From B1-G15 sp964346135 (GTDB lineage Archaea; Thermoproteota; Bathyarchaeia; Bathyarchaeales; Bathyarchaeaceae): a stretch of 12,362 nt of DNA. Position 1 is the first letter of the stretch, and each line of letters opens with the position of its first letter. Where the stretch lies: the NCBI GenBank assembly GCA_964346135.1, contig CAYFTS010000107.1:1-12362 (forward strand). Reading direction: 5' to 3'. Under the pieces are notes generated by a model, which did no database searches, was not told the DNA's origin, and worked only from the letters and a program-made list of their open reading frames with translations. The translations under genes were made by a program, and so were the position numbers. This document shows, one piece after another, positions 6,563 to 12,362 of this stretch.

Positions 6563-7828
6563 TTGAATTTATACAATGTTGCAGTTGTAGGCACACTTTT
6601 TGTTCTTTATGCTTGGGCCCTCTACAATATACCTATTCTTGTGGCAGGCGCAAAAAGTCTGCGAGTTTGTAGTCGAAAAAACAAGGGAAGACCGGTACCA
6701 AATGAAAAGTTGCCCCTAGCGTCAATTATTGTCCCAGTGAAGAATGAGGTACGGGTGATTGGCAGGCTCTTGGAGACGTTATCAAAATTGAACTATCCAT
6801 CTGAGAATATGGAGATTATCATAGTGGATGGGGCATCTGCGGACGGGACATTGGGAATATGTGCAAAATACGTTGGACAACATCCCACCCAAGTAAGACT
6901 CCTTCATCAATCCGTATCAAATGGAAAGTCTTGTGCCTTAAACTACGCACTCAAACACGTGAAAGGCGATATTGTGGGAGTGTTTGATGCCGATAATGTC
7001 CTTGAGCCTGACATTTTGATGAGGGTAGTAAGATATTTTCAGTGTTCTTCAATCGCAGCGGTACAAGGTAGAATCTGCTCCATAAATGCGGATCAGAATA
7101 TGCTAACAAAGTTTGTGTCCTATGAGGAAGCGGTAGCGTTTGAAACCTATGTGCAAGGAAGAGATGCTCTGAATCTATTTGTTCCCCTAACAGGTTGTGG
7201 CTATTTCATTAGAAGACATGTACTTCAGGAGATTGGTGGATGGGATGAAAAATCTTTGACTGAAGATATCGAAATCTCAGTTAGATTAACTTTAAAAGGA
7301 TATAAAATTAAATATGCCTCCGACGTCGCGTGTTGGCAAGAAAACTCAGCAGGCATCATCCAGTTAGTTAACCAAAGAATAAGATGGTTCAGAGGCGGCA
7401 TGGAAGTAGCGCTCAGATATGGAAAACTTGTCACAAAACCTAATAGAAAAAACGCCGATATTGAGCTCACTCTAGTAGGATCATACATATTTCCTCTCTG
7501 CCTTTTTAGTCTCATGATTGTTCTATACGGTTTTCTAGTGCCCGTTCAACCAGATCCTATTTCTCAGATCATAGCTAATGTTGCATCACTATTCACCGTA
7601 ACCCTCTTGTTGACTACTGGAATGGTTCTAGTTTACGTAACAAATCTTCAGAAGAGAACGAATCTTCTGTGGCTGCCATTCATTTATCTTTACTGGATCG
7701 TGGAAACTTTCATAGCAACATTTGCTTTAACCCAAATTATCTTGAAAAGGCCGAGAAGATGGGAAAAAACGATCAAAACTGGAGTAATTGCAAGTGTTTA
7801 TATTCGAACACTAGAAAATACCCTATGA
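6563..7828 (+). CDS. Membrane-bound processive family 2 glycosyltransferase
   Basis: This 421-residue protein resembles the cellulose/hyaluronan-synthase class of GT2 enzymes, which polymerise sugars from nucleotide-sugar donors and move the chain through their membrane part. One N-terminal helix (about 4-27) precedes the catalytic domain: ASIIVPVKNE (53-62), IIIVDG with Asp89, FDADN with the metal-binding DAD at 142-144, the base motif TED (233-235) and QRIRW (271-275), the QxxRW signature of processive enzymes. Three C-terminal helices follow (about 303-327, 336-358, 368-392), then a basic tail with RPRRWEKT. The start is TTG at 6563; in-frame tandem stops (TAG TAG, 6536-6541) lie just upstream and no strong Shine-Dalgarno is seen. 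It begins 24 nt after the surface-protein gene, so an operon is likely. It may build an extracellular polysaccharide or a glycan of that protein; donor and product cannot be read from sequence. Confidence 0.9.
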   Translation: MNLYNVAVVGTLFVLYAWALYNIPILVAGAKSLRVCSRKNKGRPVPNEKLPLASIIVPVKNEVRVIGRLLETLSKLNYPSENMEIIIVDGASADGTLGICAKYVGQHPTQVRLLHQSVSNGKSCALNYALKHVKGDIVGVFDADNVLEPDILMRVVRYFQCSSIAAVQGRICSINADQNMLTKFVSYEEAVAFETYVQGRDALNLFVPLTGCGYFIRRHVLQEIGGWDEKSLTEDIEISVRLTLKGYKIKYASDVACWQENSAGIIQLVNQRIRWFRGGMEVALRYGKLVTKPNRKNADIELTLVGSYIFPLCLFSLMIVLYGFLVPVQPDPISQIIANVASLFTVTLLLTTGMVLVYVTNLQKRTNLLWLPFIYLYWIVETFIATFALTQIILKRPRRWEKTIKTGVIASVYIRTLENTL

Positions 7829-7897
7829 GGTTAATTCATTACAATTTAAGAAGATATAGTAGAATAATCAAATGTACTGGCACTTCGGGAATTTCGG

Positions 7898-7903
7898 TTT
7901 TTT
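7898..7903 (+). terminator. Possible T-rich terminator after the glycosyltransferase
   Basis: A run of six T, with more T nearby, lies about 70 nt after the stop codon. Archaeal termination often uses such U-runs without a strong hairpin. Weak evidence. Confidence 0.3.
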
Positions 7904-7930
7904 AATGGTTTAACTTGATCAATGTCATAT

Positions 7931-7990
7931 AGAAAAAAAAGGGAGTTTGCGGGGGGCATCTCCACGAGCCGAGAGTTCTGAATTACTAAT
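7931..7990 (-). repeat. Intergenic repeat, copy 1
   Basis: The core 7946-7990 matches 9590-9634 at 39 of 45 positions by eye, including CATCTCCA, GAGCC, AGAGTTCTGAA and TACTAAT. An A-run followed by G-rich sequence is shared on its left. Read on the minus strand, each copy lies just after a coding stretch that ends on that strand (the integrase-tail relic here, the coiled-coil gene for the other) and finishes in a T-run. It may therefore act as a 3' element or terminator, be a small RNA, or be the end of a mobile element. Confidence 0.75.
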
Positions 7991-8022
7991 CTACAAATTT
8001 ACAGAACTTTATGTGTTTGTGG

Positions 8023-8139
8023 CTACTTGCGTTTGCGAAAGTAGATCAAACCGTCTTTCTCGGTCACATATTCAAAGCCAAATTCAATGAGTCTCTCAAT
8101 TTCTTCTGGTGTCTTAACTACCATGTTAGTCTTATCGGA
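8023..8139 (-). pseudogene. Relic of the C-terminal tail of an archaeal tyrosine integrase, or a very small protein
   Basis: The minus strand encodes a short peptide ending FGFEYVTEKDGLIYFRKRK before TAG at 8023-8025. From memory of the family, archaeal XerA-like tyrosine recombinases commonly end in a tail with the pattern KTPEE..LIE.GFEYV...DG...FRKRK, which this matches closely from about SDKTN (8139) onward. The catalytic domain that should precede it is absent: upstream the frame continues only to a TAG inside the divergent winged-helix gene, with no recombinase motifs. An ATG at 8124 would give a 33-residue protein and a GTG at 8181 a 52-residue one, so a real microprotein cannot be excluded. 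An integration scar is my preferred reading. Copy 1 of the intergenic repeat lies 33 nt beyond its stop. Confidence 0.5.
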
Positions 8140-8183
8140 CGCTGAGTGGGTGCTCTGGGCTTGTTTGCTAAAAATTACCACAG

Positions 8184-8191
8184 AACTTTTA
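8184..8191 (+). promoter_or_regulatory. TATA-like box for the winged-helix gene
   Basis: AACTTTTA lies about 20-27 nt before ATG 8211. This would give a nearly leaderless transcript for that start, or a leader of about 17 nt for ATG 8229. Assigned by eye. Confidence 0.3.
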
Positions 8192-8210
8192 CGCGAGACG
8201 CGATAACTGT

Positions 8211-8492
8211 ATGCACTTAGTGGTGAAAATGACTGAGTCGTCTTCTAGCAAAAAGAGAGCGCGGCACACCATAATTTTGGAGATTTTGAAAGTAGCTGAG
8301 GATGGCGTGAAGAAAACGCACATAATGTATAAGGTGGGCCTGAGTTTCGATCAGCTCAAGCGGTATTTAACTGCTCTGAAGAAGGCAGGCTTCATAACCC
8401 ACCAATCTCGAACGTGGAAGACAACTGAGAAGGGCGTTCACGTCATAGAGGCTTGCGAGATATGTCAACGTCTCTTAAAGGAGACCACTTAG
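8211..8492 (+). CDS. Small archaeal winged-helix DNA-binding protein
   Basis: This 93-residue protein has the layout of small archaeal winged-helix regulators (HTH_45-like): helix 1 IILEILKVAEDG (21-32), helix 2 KTHIMYKVGLS (35-45), recognition helix FDQLKRYLTALKKAGF (46-61), a short wing (ITHQSRTWKTTEKG, 62-75) and a C-terminal helix usable for dimerisation. The motif I.Y...LS...L..YL..L...G.I followed by T.KG is typical of the group, which usually controls nearby or own transcription. A CxxC (CEIC, 82-85) is present, but a pair of cysteines alone does not show metal binding. Start choice is ATG 8211 or ATG 8229 (residue 7); the TATA-like box fits either. It sits among degraded and mobile sequences, so it may have arrived with an element. 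Target unknown. Confidence 0.8.
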   Translation: MHLVVKMTESSSSKKRARHTIILEILKVAEDGVKKTHIMYKVGLSFDQLKRYLTALKKAGFITHQSRTWKTTEKGVHVIEACEICQRLLKETT

Positions 8493-8545
8493 ACGGAAAG
8501 ACCACTACGGATGCACACGTATTTTCGGTTGTTTGCCATAAGCCT

Positions 8546-8592
8546 AACCACACAAGTTTTGCGCGGTCAAGGTGAACATTAGATGTGTGGTT
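8546..8592. terminator. Inverted repeat between convergent genes, possible bidirectional terminator
   Basis: AACCACACA (8546-8554) and TGTGTGGTT (8584-8592) are perfect 9-bp complements separated by 29 nt. They lie between the winged-helix gene (ending 8492) and the YdjM-like pseudogene (ending 8612), which converge. No long T-run follows, so termination is a positional inference. Confidence 0.3.
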
Positions 8593-8611
8593 TCATAAGA
8601 CTCTACTATGT

Positions 8612-9039
8612 CTAACTAAATAGAGAGATGAAAGCCAGAGTGCCTAGGACCATCATTACGCTATTTGCACCTGTATCATTCGCCTTGAACAATGCTGGTC
8701 TGATTTCAAGATTTCGAAACAACCAGAGAGGATTGAATACCACACAGGTAAGTACGTCGCCAAGCAGATGACAAATAGTTCCGAGGAAGGCACCTATGAA
8801 GCCTACAAGCCACCTTCCAGCGTAATTGAAAATGAATCTGAATGCTGCGCCAACCATGATTGCGAACAGAATGTTATGAATGATGTTCGGTGTGCTATTT
8901 CTAGTTGCAGGTCAATGTCTAGAAATGAGGAAAATCCAACGACAAGGATCAGAGCTACAAAGAAATTGGTATCTTTCAAGTTCAAGAGAAAGAAGATTGG
9001 TGATAAGATTAGAAGCGTTGTTCCAACATGTCCCTTATG
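8612..9039 (-). pseudogene. Frameshifted YdjM/DUF457-like membrane metal-dependent hydrolase
   Basis: Two overlapping minus-strand frames together form one family member. The first (open from 9039) encodes HKGHVGTTLLILSPIFFLL, then FSSFLDIDLQLEIAHR; the second resumes with NIIHNILFAIMVGAAF, then GFIGAFLGTICHLLGDVLT and FNPLWLF. Joined near 8885-8889 they restore the family motifs: an N-terminal His-Gly stretch, LDID, HRxxxHN and HLLGDVLT, within four or five membrane helices. One missing base around CGAAC explains the shift. No normal start exists for the first frame: an in-frame TAA lies at 9040-9042, and the only internal candidate is TTG at 8985, which would drop the HKGHVG part. Family proteins (PF04307) are predicted metal-dependent membrane hydrolases with poorly known substrates. 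True decay is favoured because both the start and the frame are damaged, but a sequencing error could explain the shift alone. Confidence 0.65.
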
Positions 9040-9110
9040 TTACGAAGTGCTCACTTATGTGAGTGTTTGGTATTAGATTAATGATCCTCTTATGCGTGCA
9101 ATCATTCATG

Positions 9111-9371
9111 TTAAATTATCATTGGTTGAATTTTTCCTTTTGTCATCTTTCGTTTGAGCCATGTCTCAATGAACTCTTCTATTGCACGTTTGTAATGACA
9201 GTCTTTCCACGCCTTCTCAAGAATCTCACATTCATTTGTTGCACCTATCACGCCGAAGTAGAACACCGCCTCTGTGTAAAGGCTTTTTTTCTCCAAGTCT
9301 GTCAGAGAAACTTGAAGGTGTAGACTGGACAAAACGTCGTTCAGGATTTGATTAAAGATAAGTCTGCTCAC
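9111..9371 (-). CDS. Small hypothetical helical protein
   Basis: I do not recognise this 86-residue protein. It starts with GTG at 9371, and on the minus strand GGGAG lies 6 nt upstream, which supports a real start. The sequence is mostly helical and amphipathic (IFNQILNDVLSSLHLQVSL, then YTEAVFYFGVIGA, then RAIEEFIETWLKRK) with a basic C-terminal end; no signal peptide, membrane helix or catalytic motif is obvious. Two cysteines (CEILEKAWKDC) are ten residues apart. It lies upstream of the broken YdjM-like gene on the same strand, 71 nt away, with no evident functional link. The mix of charged and hydrophobic residues looks coding rather than random. Confidence 0.6.
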   Translation of the reverse strand: MSRLIFNQILNDVLSSLHLQVSLTDLEKKSLYTEAVFYFGVIGATNECEILEKAWKDCHYKRAIEEFIETWLKRKMTKGKIQPMII

Positions 9372-9577
9372 ACTTATCTCCCGATAAATCCTCTGATTCC
9401 ATTTTCTATTATGACTTTCTGTCTTTTCTGTTTTGCGGCACTATCTTTAGGATAGAGCAGGTGAAAAAAGGGTTGGTTAGGTAATATGCCATTCAACGCA
9501 GAAAACACAAGTTAGCGTGTTACAAAAATGTCGAGAAGTTCAGAAATGAATTTTCCGACGTTCAAATAAGAATTACC
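9372..9577. other. Intergenic region without a recognisable gene
   Basis: Between the small hypothetical gene and repeat copy 2 I see no open frame of useful length in either direction. The sequence is AT-rich; CATAATAG on the minus strand near 9405-9412 is a plausible TATA box for the hypothetical gene. A short inverted repeat (CTATC-GATAG) near 9447-9461 is too weak to interpret. Confidence 0.4.
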
Positions 9578-9634
9578 AGAAAAAGGGGATTTGCGGGACA
9601 CATCTCCAAGAGCCTAGAGTTCTGAAGTACTAAT
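9578..9634 (-). repeat. Intergenic repeat, copy 2
   Basis: The core 9590-9634 matches copy 1 (7946-7990) at 39 of 45 positions. It begins one base after the stop codon of the coiled-coil gene when read on the minus strand, and ends in a CCCCTTTTT run that could terminate that transcript. Confidence 0.75.
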
Positions 9635-10540
9635 TCACTTTTCTCTAGTTTTCAGCGACTGCACTTTCTTCTTTTCAGCCAGTATCTTAAATTCCTCCCA
9701 ACTCAGCTTCTTTCCCTGTTTCAGCTTCTCAGATGCTTTTTCCATCAAATCTTTGCGGAGCTCGCGTTGACGTTTAGCCTGTTTTTTCTCTTCTGCATTC
9801 CGAAGCTCTTGACTTAGAGACTTGAATTGACGCAACAATTCCATTTGTTCTTGGCGATTAGTTTGGGCTTGCTGCTTGATTTCAACGTATTTTTGATGTG
9901 CCGTATCTGCCTTAACTCGGAGGGCATCAATTTTATCTAAGAGGTTGGTCATTTTTTCATGGAAACTTTGACTTTGCTCAGCTAGTTCGGAGAGCTTTTC
10001 ATGATGAAGATTAGCTTTGGTTTCCAGTGCTTTTTTTTCTGTTTGCAGCTCAAAGAGGGTAGCGTTTAAGTTTTGTATCTGTGTGTGTATTGATAGCTGA
10101 GTTTCAAGAACTCTCACTTGGTCAATTAACATTTTCTCCTCATGAACTGGAAGCGAAGTAGTTTGAATCTTCCACTCTAATTTTTCAATTTCACTTTCTA
10201 CATCACGCATGTTTCGAGGAGGCTTCTTTTTTGCGAGACGCTTCAGTTTTTCTTCAAGCTTTAAAGCTTGAGTATGTTTATCTTTACGCTCAGTCCTCGT
10301 TTGTTCACGTAAGTTTTTGAGTTCTTTAACTCTGTCATTTAATGCGTCACGTTTTTCCTTGAGATCAGCAGCTTCTGTTCGCAGAGCTTTGACTTGTTCA
10401 TGCAGAGAATTTCTTTTTTCAGCCCATCCTCGGGCTTCAAGGTTCAGTTTGTCACGTTTTTCTTTTAGGGAAGCAAGCATACGGTTTAGTTCTTCAATTC
10501 TCCGTTTAAGAGATTCAGACAATTTCTCCTTCCTCTGCAC
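9635..10540 (-). CDS. Archaeal coiled-coil protein, COG1340 family
   Basis: This 301-residue, Lys/Glu-rich protein is coiled coil for nearly its whole length, with no signal peptide or membrane helix, so it is cytoplasmic. The KEKRDxLN heptad unit recurs (26-33 and 61-68, with related EKRNSLHEQV at 41-50). The segment ESEIEKLEWKIQTTSLPVHE (115-134) followed by EKMLIDQVRVLE is the signature I recall for the archaeal COG1340 family, where a break in the coil separates two long helices. The C-terminus (KLKQGKKLSWEEFKILAEKK) is also typical. Function in the family is not established; structural, SMC-like or scaffolding roles have been suggested only from shape. The start is GTG at 10540 with no good Shine-Dalgarno. 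The gene follows the acetyl-CoA synthetase beta gene by 18 nt, so co-transcription is likely although a functional link is not evident. Confidence 0.85.
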   Translation of the reverse strand: MQRKEKLSESLKRRIEELNRMLASLKEKRDKLNLEARGWAEKRNSLHEQVKALRTEAADLKEKRDALNDRVKELKNLREQTRTERKDKHTQALKLEEKLKRLAKKKPPRNMRDVESEIEKLEWKIQTTSLPVHEEKMLIDQVRVLETQLSIHTQIQNLNATLFELQTEKKALETKANLHHEKLSELAEQSQSFHEKMTNLLDKIDALRVKADTAHQKYVEIKQQAQTNRQEQMELLRQFKSLSQELRNAEEKKQAKRQRELRKDLMEKASEKLKQGKKLSWEEFKILAEKKKVQSLKTREK

Positions 10541-10558
10541 TTGATTTAGTTGGAGGTT

Positions 10559-11254
10559 TCAGTCCAGTATTATTCTTGCGTCTACTGTTTTTGCTCCTTT
10601 CTCGTAGACTAAAATGGGATTTAGGTCAAGCTCTTTGATTTCTGGGTGATCCATCACCAGTTTTGAGGTGTTTAGCAAAATCTCTGTGATGGCGTTGGTG
10701 TCTACAGGAGGTTGACCGCGATAGCCTTTGAGAATCGGATATGCCTTCACTTCAGTGATCATTTCTTGTGCCTCTGATCTGGTTATCGGAGCGATTCTGA
10801 AGGCTACGTCTTTTAGAACTTCTATGAAGATGCCGCCGAGTCCAAACATTAAGGCTGGTCCGAACTGTGGGTCTTTGGTCGCTCCAACTATGACTTCGGT
10901 TGAGGGAGGTGCCATTTCCTGCACCAAAACGCCTACAATTTTGGCGTCTGGTTTGTATTTCTTAACGTTGACAAGTATTCTATTGTAAGCGTTTCTGATT
11001 TCTTCAGAACTCTTGAGGTTGAGAATCACTCCGCCCACATCAAACTTGTGGATAACGTCGGGGGAAACTATCTTGAGAACCACTGGATAACCCGTTTCTT
11101 CAGTAAACTGTGTTGCTTCTTCAATGTTTTTTGTTACCTTAAACTTTGTCACTGGTATTCCATATTCAGAGCATATTGTTTTAGCTTCAGGCTCTAGCAG
11201 ATAGTCTCTTTTCTCTTTACGGGCTTTCTCAAATATTTGAAAAGTTTTTCCCAT
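10559..11254 (-). CDS. acdB: ADP-forming acetate/acyl-CoA ligase, beta subunit
   Basis: This 231-residue ATP-grasp protein matches the usual length of the stand-alone beta subunit of archaeal ADP-forming acetyl-CoA synthetase, which converts acyl-CoA, ADP and phosphate to the acid, CoA and ATP, the main substrate-level energy step in acetate- or peptide-fermenting archaea. YLLEPEAKTICSEYGIPVT (18-36) opens the fold; VVLKIVSPDVIHKFDVGGV (58-76) carries His69, which by position corresponds to the beta-subunit phosphorylated histidine known as His71 in the Korarchaeum enzyme; later come VQEMAPPSTEVIVGATKDP, FGLGGIFIEVLKDVAFRIAP and the closing LDLNPILVYEKG. Acyl specificity cannot be read. The start is ATG 11254 with GAGGG 6 nt upstream. 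The catalytic partner, the alpha subunit, is not in the window, so the two are encoded apart or it lies elsewhere. Confidence 0.93.
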   Translation of the reverse strand: MGKTFQIFEKARKEKRDYLLEPEAKTICSEYGIPVTKFKVTKNIEEATQFTEETGYPVVLKIVSPDVIHKFDVGGVILNLKSSEEIRNAYNRILVNVKKYKPDAKIVGVLVQEMAPPSTEVIVGATKDPQFGPALMFGLGGIFIEVLKDVAFRIAPITRSEAQEMITEVKAYPILKGYRGQPPVDTNAITEILLNTSKLVMDHPEIKELDLNPILVYEKGAKTVDARIILD

Positions 11255-11517
11255 TTTTAGCCCTCTAAAAGAATTACTAGTCTTTCAATTATTAACAAAC
11301 GTAAGTGCGTCTTCCTTTCTAACTTTTTTGCTTTCCAAATCTTTCTCAATGTTCTTCATTGCAAGCGCGCAATTTCAATGAATAATTCTTCGTTCCACAA
11401 TAGTTTATCCGAATCATTCGGTTTATAGTAGTAACTTTTGCTTTTTGAAATTGTTGAGTGAACAGGCTGCGCTTAACAAAAAATAATTGGTGTTTCTGAA
11501 AAAGAGCTCGGTTGGTC
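11255..11517. other. Intergenic region with a possible decayed short coding stretch
   Basis: No intact gene. On the minus strand one frame is open from 11472 to a TGA at 11356-11358 without a normal start and encodes DSDKLLWNEELFIEIARLQ; a second frame continues with ATG 11359 (AMKNIEKDLESKKVRKEDAL) to a TGA at 11285-11287. Read across a one-base shift they give a continuous helical, charged peptide that looks coding. It could be a small broken gene; I do not recognise it. Confidence 0.3.
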
Positions 11518-11997
11518 TTACGTGGGTGGTGGAGGCGGCCACGTCACGTAACTTTCATAAGCGAATGCTATAGTATCTCCTCGGTGGAGTATGTATTTTG
11601 AAACTGAATATTCTGGAAGTTCCCACTTTGAATTTTCGGGAGCCCAGCCCCAATAAACCCATCCGTGCGTGGAATTACTGACCCTACCGTTTATCGAAGT
11701 GACCAATATTCCCAGATCCTCTCCATAATCTGTATATTCTATATCAGCTATCGCAAGTATCGCCTTGAACGCCGTTGAGCCAACAGGAAGAGCTGTGTTG
11801 TTGTGCCAGAGCTTTGTCCCGTTGCCGTAACTTGTAAGGATGTTGACCAATAAGATTGATTCCATTTCGCTGGCGAGGTTTTCATATTCATTTTGATAGG
11901 TAGTGTATTGAGCGAGGTAGTAACCAGCAACAGCAGTGCCAGAAATCGCCCAAACCAGCAGACCCAAAGCTACGTAAGTAAAGGTTCTTTTTTCCAA
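11518..11997 (-). CDS. Membrane-anchored DUF4430 (transcobalamin C-terminal-like) protein
   Basis: This 159-residue protein has one N-terminal membrane helix (about 8-30) and an outward domain (about 50-147) resembling DUF4430, the fold shared with the C-terminal domain of transcobalamin and intrinsic factor. Family-like features: PVGSTAFKAILAIADIEYTD (71-90), GILVTSINGRVSNSTHGWVYWGW (96-118, with the GWxY core) and LHRGDTIAFAY (137-147). It ends in an odd Trp-Pro5-Thr tail. The start is TTG 11997 with a near-perfect GGGAGGTGA 6 nt upstream, and the gene overlaps the S-component gene by 28 nt, indicating tight coupling. The natural reading is an extracellular ligand-binding accessory to the ECF-type transporter, perhaps for corrinoids; the ligand is inferred from fold resemblance only, since DUF4430 domains also occur in proteins that do not bind B12. 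Confidence 0.75.
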   Translation of the reverse strand: MEKRTFTYVALGLLVWAISGTAVAGYYLAQYTTYQNEYENLASEMESILLVNILTSYGNGTKLWHNNTALPVGSTAFKAILAIADIEYTDYGEDLGILVTSINGRVSNSTHGWVYWGWAPENSKWELPEYSVSKYILHRGDTIAFAYESYVTWPPPPPT

Positions 11998-12362
11998 GTT
12001 TTTTCACCTCCCAGAAGCTTCTGCAAAGCATTTGTGAGTGGAAAGAAGGCTACCCCAAAAACGGCAGTGTTCGAAACAACATGTATCACCGAGAAAAGAG
12101 CTCCAGAAATAATTGCAGTGATGAAAGCAGGTAGGATAGGAATTCCAAGCAACATGTACGATACAGCAACTCCGAAATTGGTGATTATATCATAAACTAG
12201 TGTAAGAAATGCTCCTAAAACGGCAGTTTCGAAGTATGACCCTGTATCATAAAATCCGCCTCTTGTCCGTCTATACAATCCACCTCCAATCCCAACGATC
12301 ACCATTCCAATTATTTGAAAAGGTAACATTAGCCCAGCAAATCCCCAAGGTGAAAAAAACCC
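11970..12362 (-). CDS. ECF-type transporter S component-like membrane protein, partial (N-terminus beyond right edge)
   Basis: About 130 C-terminal residues are visible. An ATG at 12329 is internal: the frame stays open to the window edge, and the residues before it (FFSPWGFAGL) continue the membrane-protein pattern smoothly, so the true start lies outside. The sequence is strongly hydrophobic with helices around LMLPFQIIGMVIVGIGGGLY, ETAVLGAFLTLVYDIITNFG, GIPILPAFITAIISGALF and VIHVVSNTAVFGVAFF. The order PFQ..G, LGA.LTL.YD..TN.G and FS.IHV.SN is what I associate with vitamin-specific S components of energy-coupling-factor transporters. Those bind the vitamin in the membrane and need EcfT and two ATPases, none of which is in the window. 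The overlapping DUF4430 gene suggests joint function in vitamin, possibly corrinoid, uptake. Confidence 0.7.
   Translation of the reverse strand, partial: GFFSPWGFAGLMLPFQIIGMVIVGIGGGLYRRTRGGFYDTGSYFETAVLGAFLTLVYDIITNFGVAVSYMLLGIPILPAFITAIISGALFSVIHVVSNTAVFGVAFFPLTNALQKLLGGEKTWKKEPLLT
12004..12012 (-). promoter_or_regulatory. Strong Shine-Dalgarno site for the DUF4430 gene
   Basis: GGGAGGTGA on the minus strand, 6 nt before TTG 11997 and inside the end of the S-component gene. It makes the TTG start secure. Confidence 0.8.

Noticed and set aside
8880..8892. Programmed frameshift in the YdjM-like gene
   Set aside because: No slippery heptamer is evident at CACCGAACATC, and the gene also lacks a proper start, so decay or sequence error is simpler.
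8768..9076. Plus-strand open frame of 102 codons across the YdjM-like region
   Set aside because: The opposite strand carries recognisable family motifs in two frames; the plus-strand peptide has none and looks like a shadow.
9447..9461. CTATC/GATAG hairpin
   Set aside because: Only five base pairs, AT-rich, with no gene end or T-run next to it.
7931..9634. CRISPR array
   Set aside because: Only two imperfect copies 1.6 kb apart, not regularly spaced short repeats, and no cas genes.

Overview
The window looks like chromosomal DNA of an archaeon, most likely an uncultured Bathyarchaeia/Thermoproteota-type lineage. The support is an archaeal-type coiled-coil protein (COG1340 family), a stand-alone beta subunit of ADP-forming acetyl-CoA synthetase, a very large signal-peptide and C-terminal-anchor surface protein with many N-glycosylation sequons and PEGA domains, an embedded archaeal/ER-type (S26B) signal-peptidase fold, TATA-like boxes, and an integrase-tail relic of archaeal type. 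Gene starts are largely GTG or TTG, several with clear Shine-Dalgarno sites. The lineage is inferred from protein character only.

Layout, left to right. (1) Positions 1-281, minus strand: a partial helix-turn-helix gene running off the left edge. (2) 282-549: mostly unassigned, ending in a tRNA-like element (about 505-570, plus strand) that overlaps the 3' end of the next gene. (3) 550-2371, minus: an FtsX/MacB-type permease and its ABC ATPase, translationally coupled. (4) 2591-7828, plus and divergent from the transporter: a 1315-residue surface protein, then a membrane-bound processive GT2 glycosyltransferase 24 nt downstream, probably one envelope operon. (5) 7829-9634, a patchy region: one copy of an intergenic repeat, a short relic matching the C-terminal tail of archaeal tyrosine integrases, a small winged-helix gene (plus), a frameshifted YdjM/DUF457-like membrane protein (minus), a small hypothetical gene (minus) and the second repeat copy. 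(6) 9635-11254, minus: acetyl-CoA synthetase beta subunit followed 18 nt later by the COG1340 coiled-coil protein. (7) 11255-11517: intergenic, with traces of a decayed short coding stretch. (8) 11518-12362, minus: a partial ECF-transporter S-component-like membrane protein overlapping a membrane-anchored DUF4430 (transcobalamin-C-like) protein, probably a vitamin, possibly corrinoid, uptake unit.

The most unusual item is the surface protein. It joins three EF-hand-like calcium-loop repeats, a beta-rich repeat section, a complete-looking S26B signal-peptidase domain in which the catalytic serine position is arginine while the His and Asp motifs are kept, a Tyr/Pro-rich linker, two PEGA domains and a C-terminal membrane anchor. 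This suggests a catalytically dead peptidase fold recruited into an exported surface protein. The mobile-element traces (HTH gene, tRNA-like element, integrase tail, two-copy repeat) and the broken genes point to past integration and decay in the accessory stretches.
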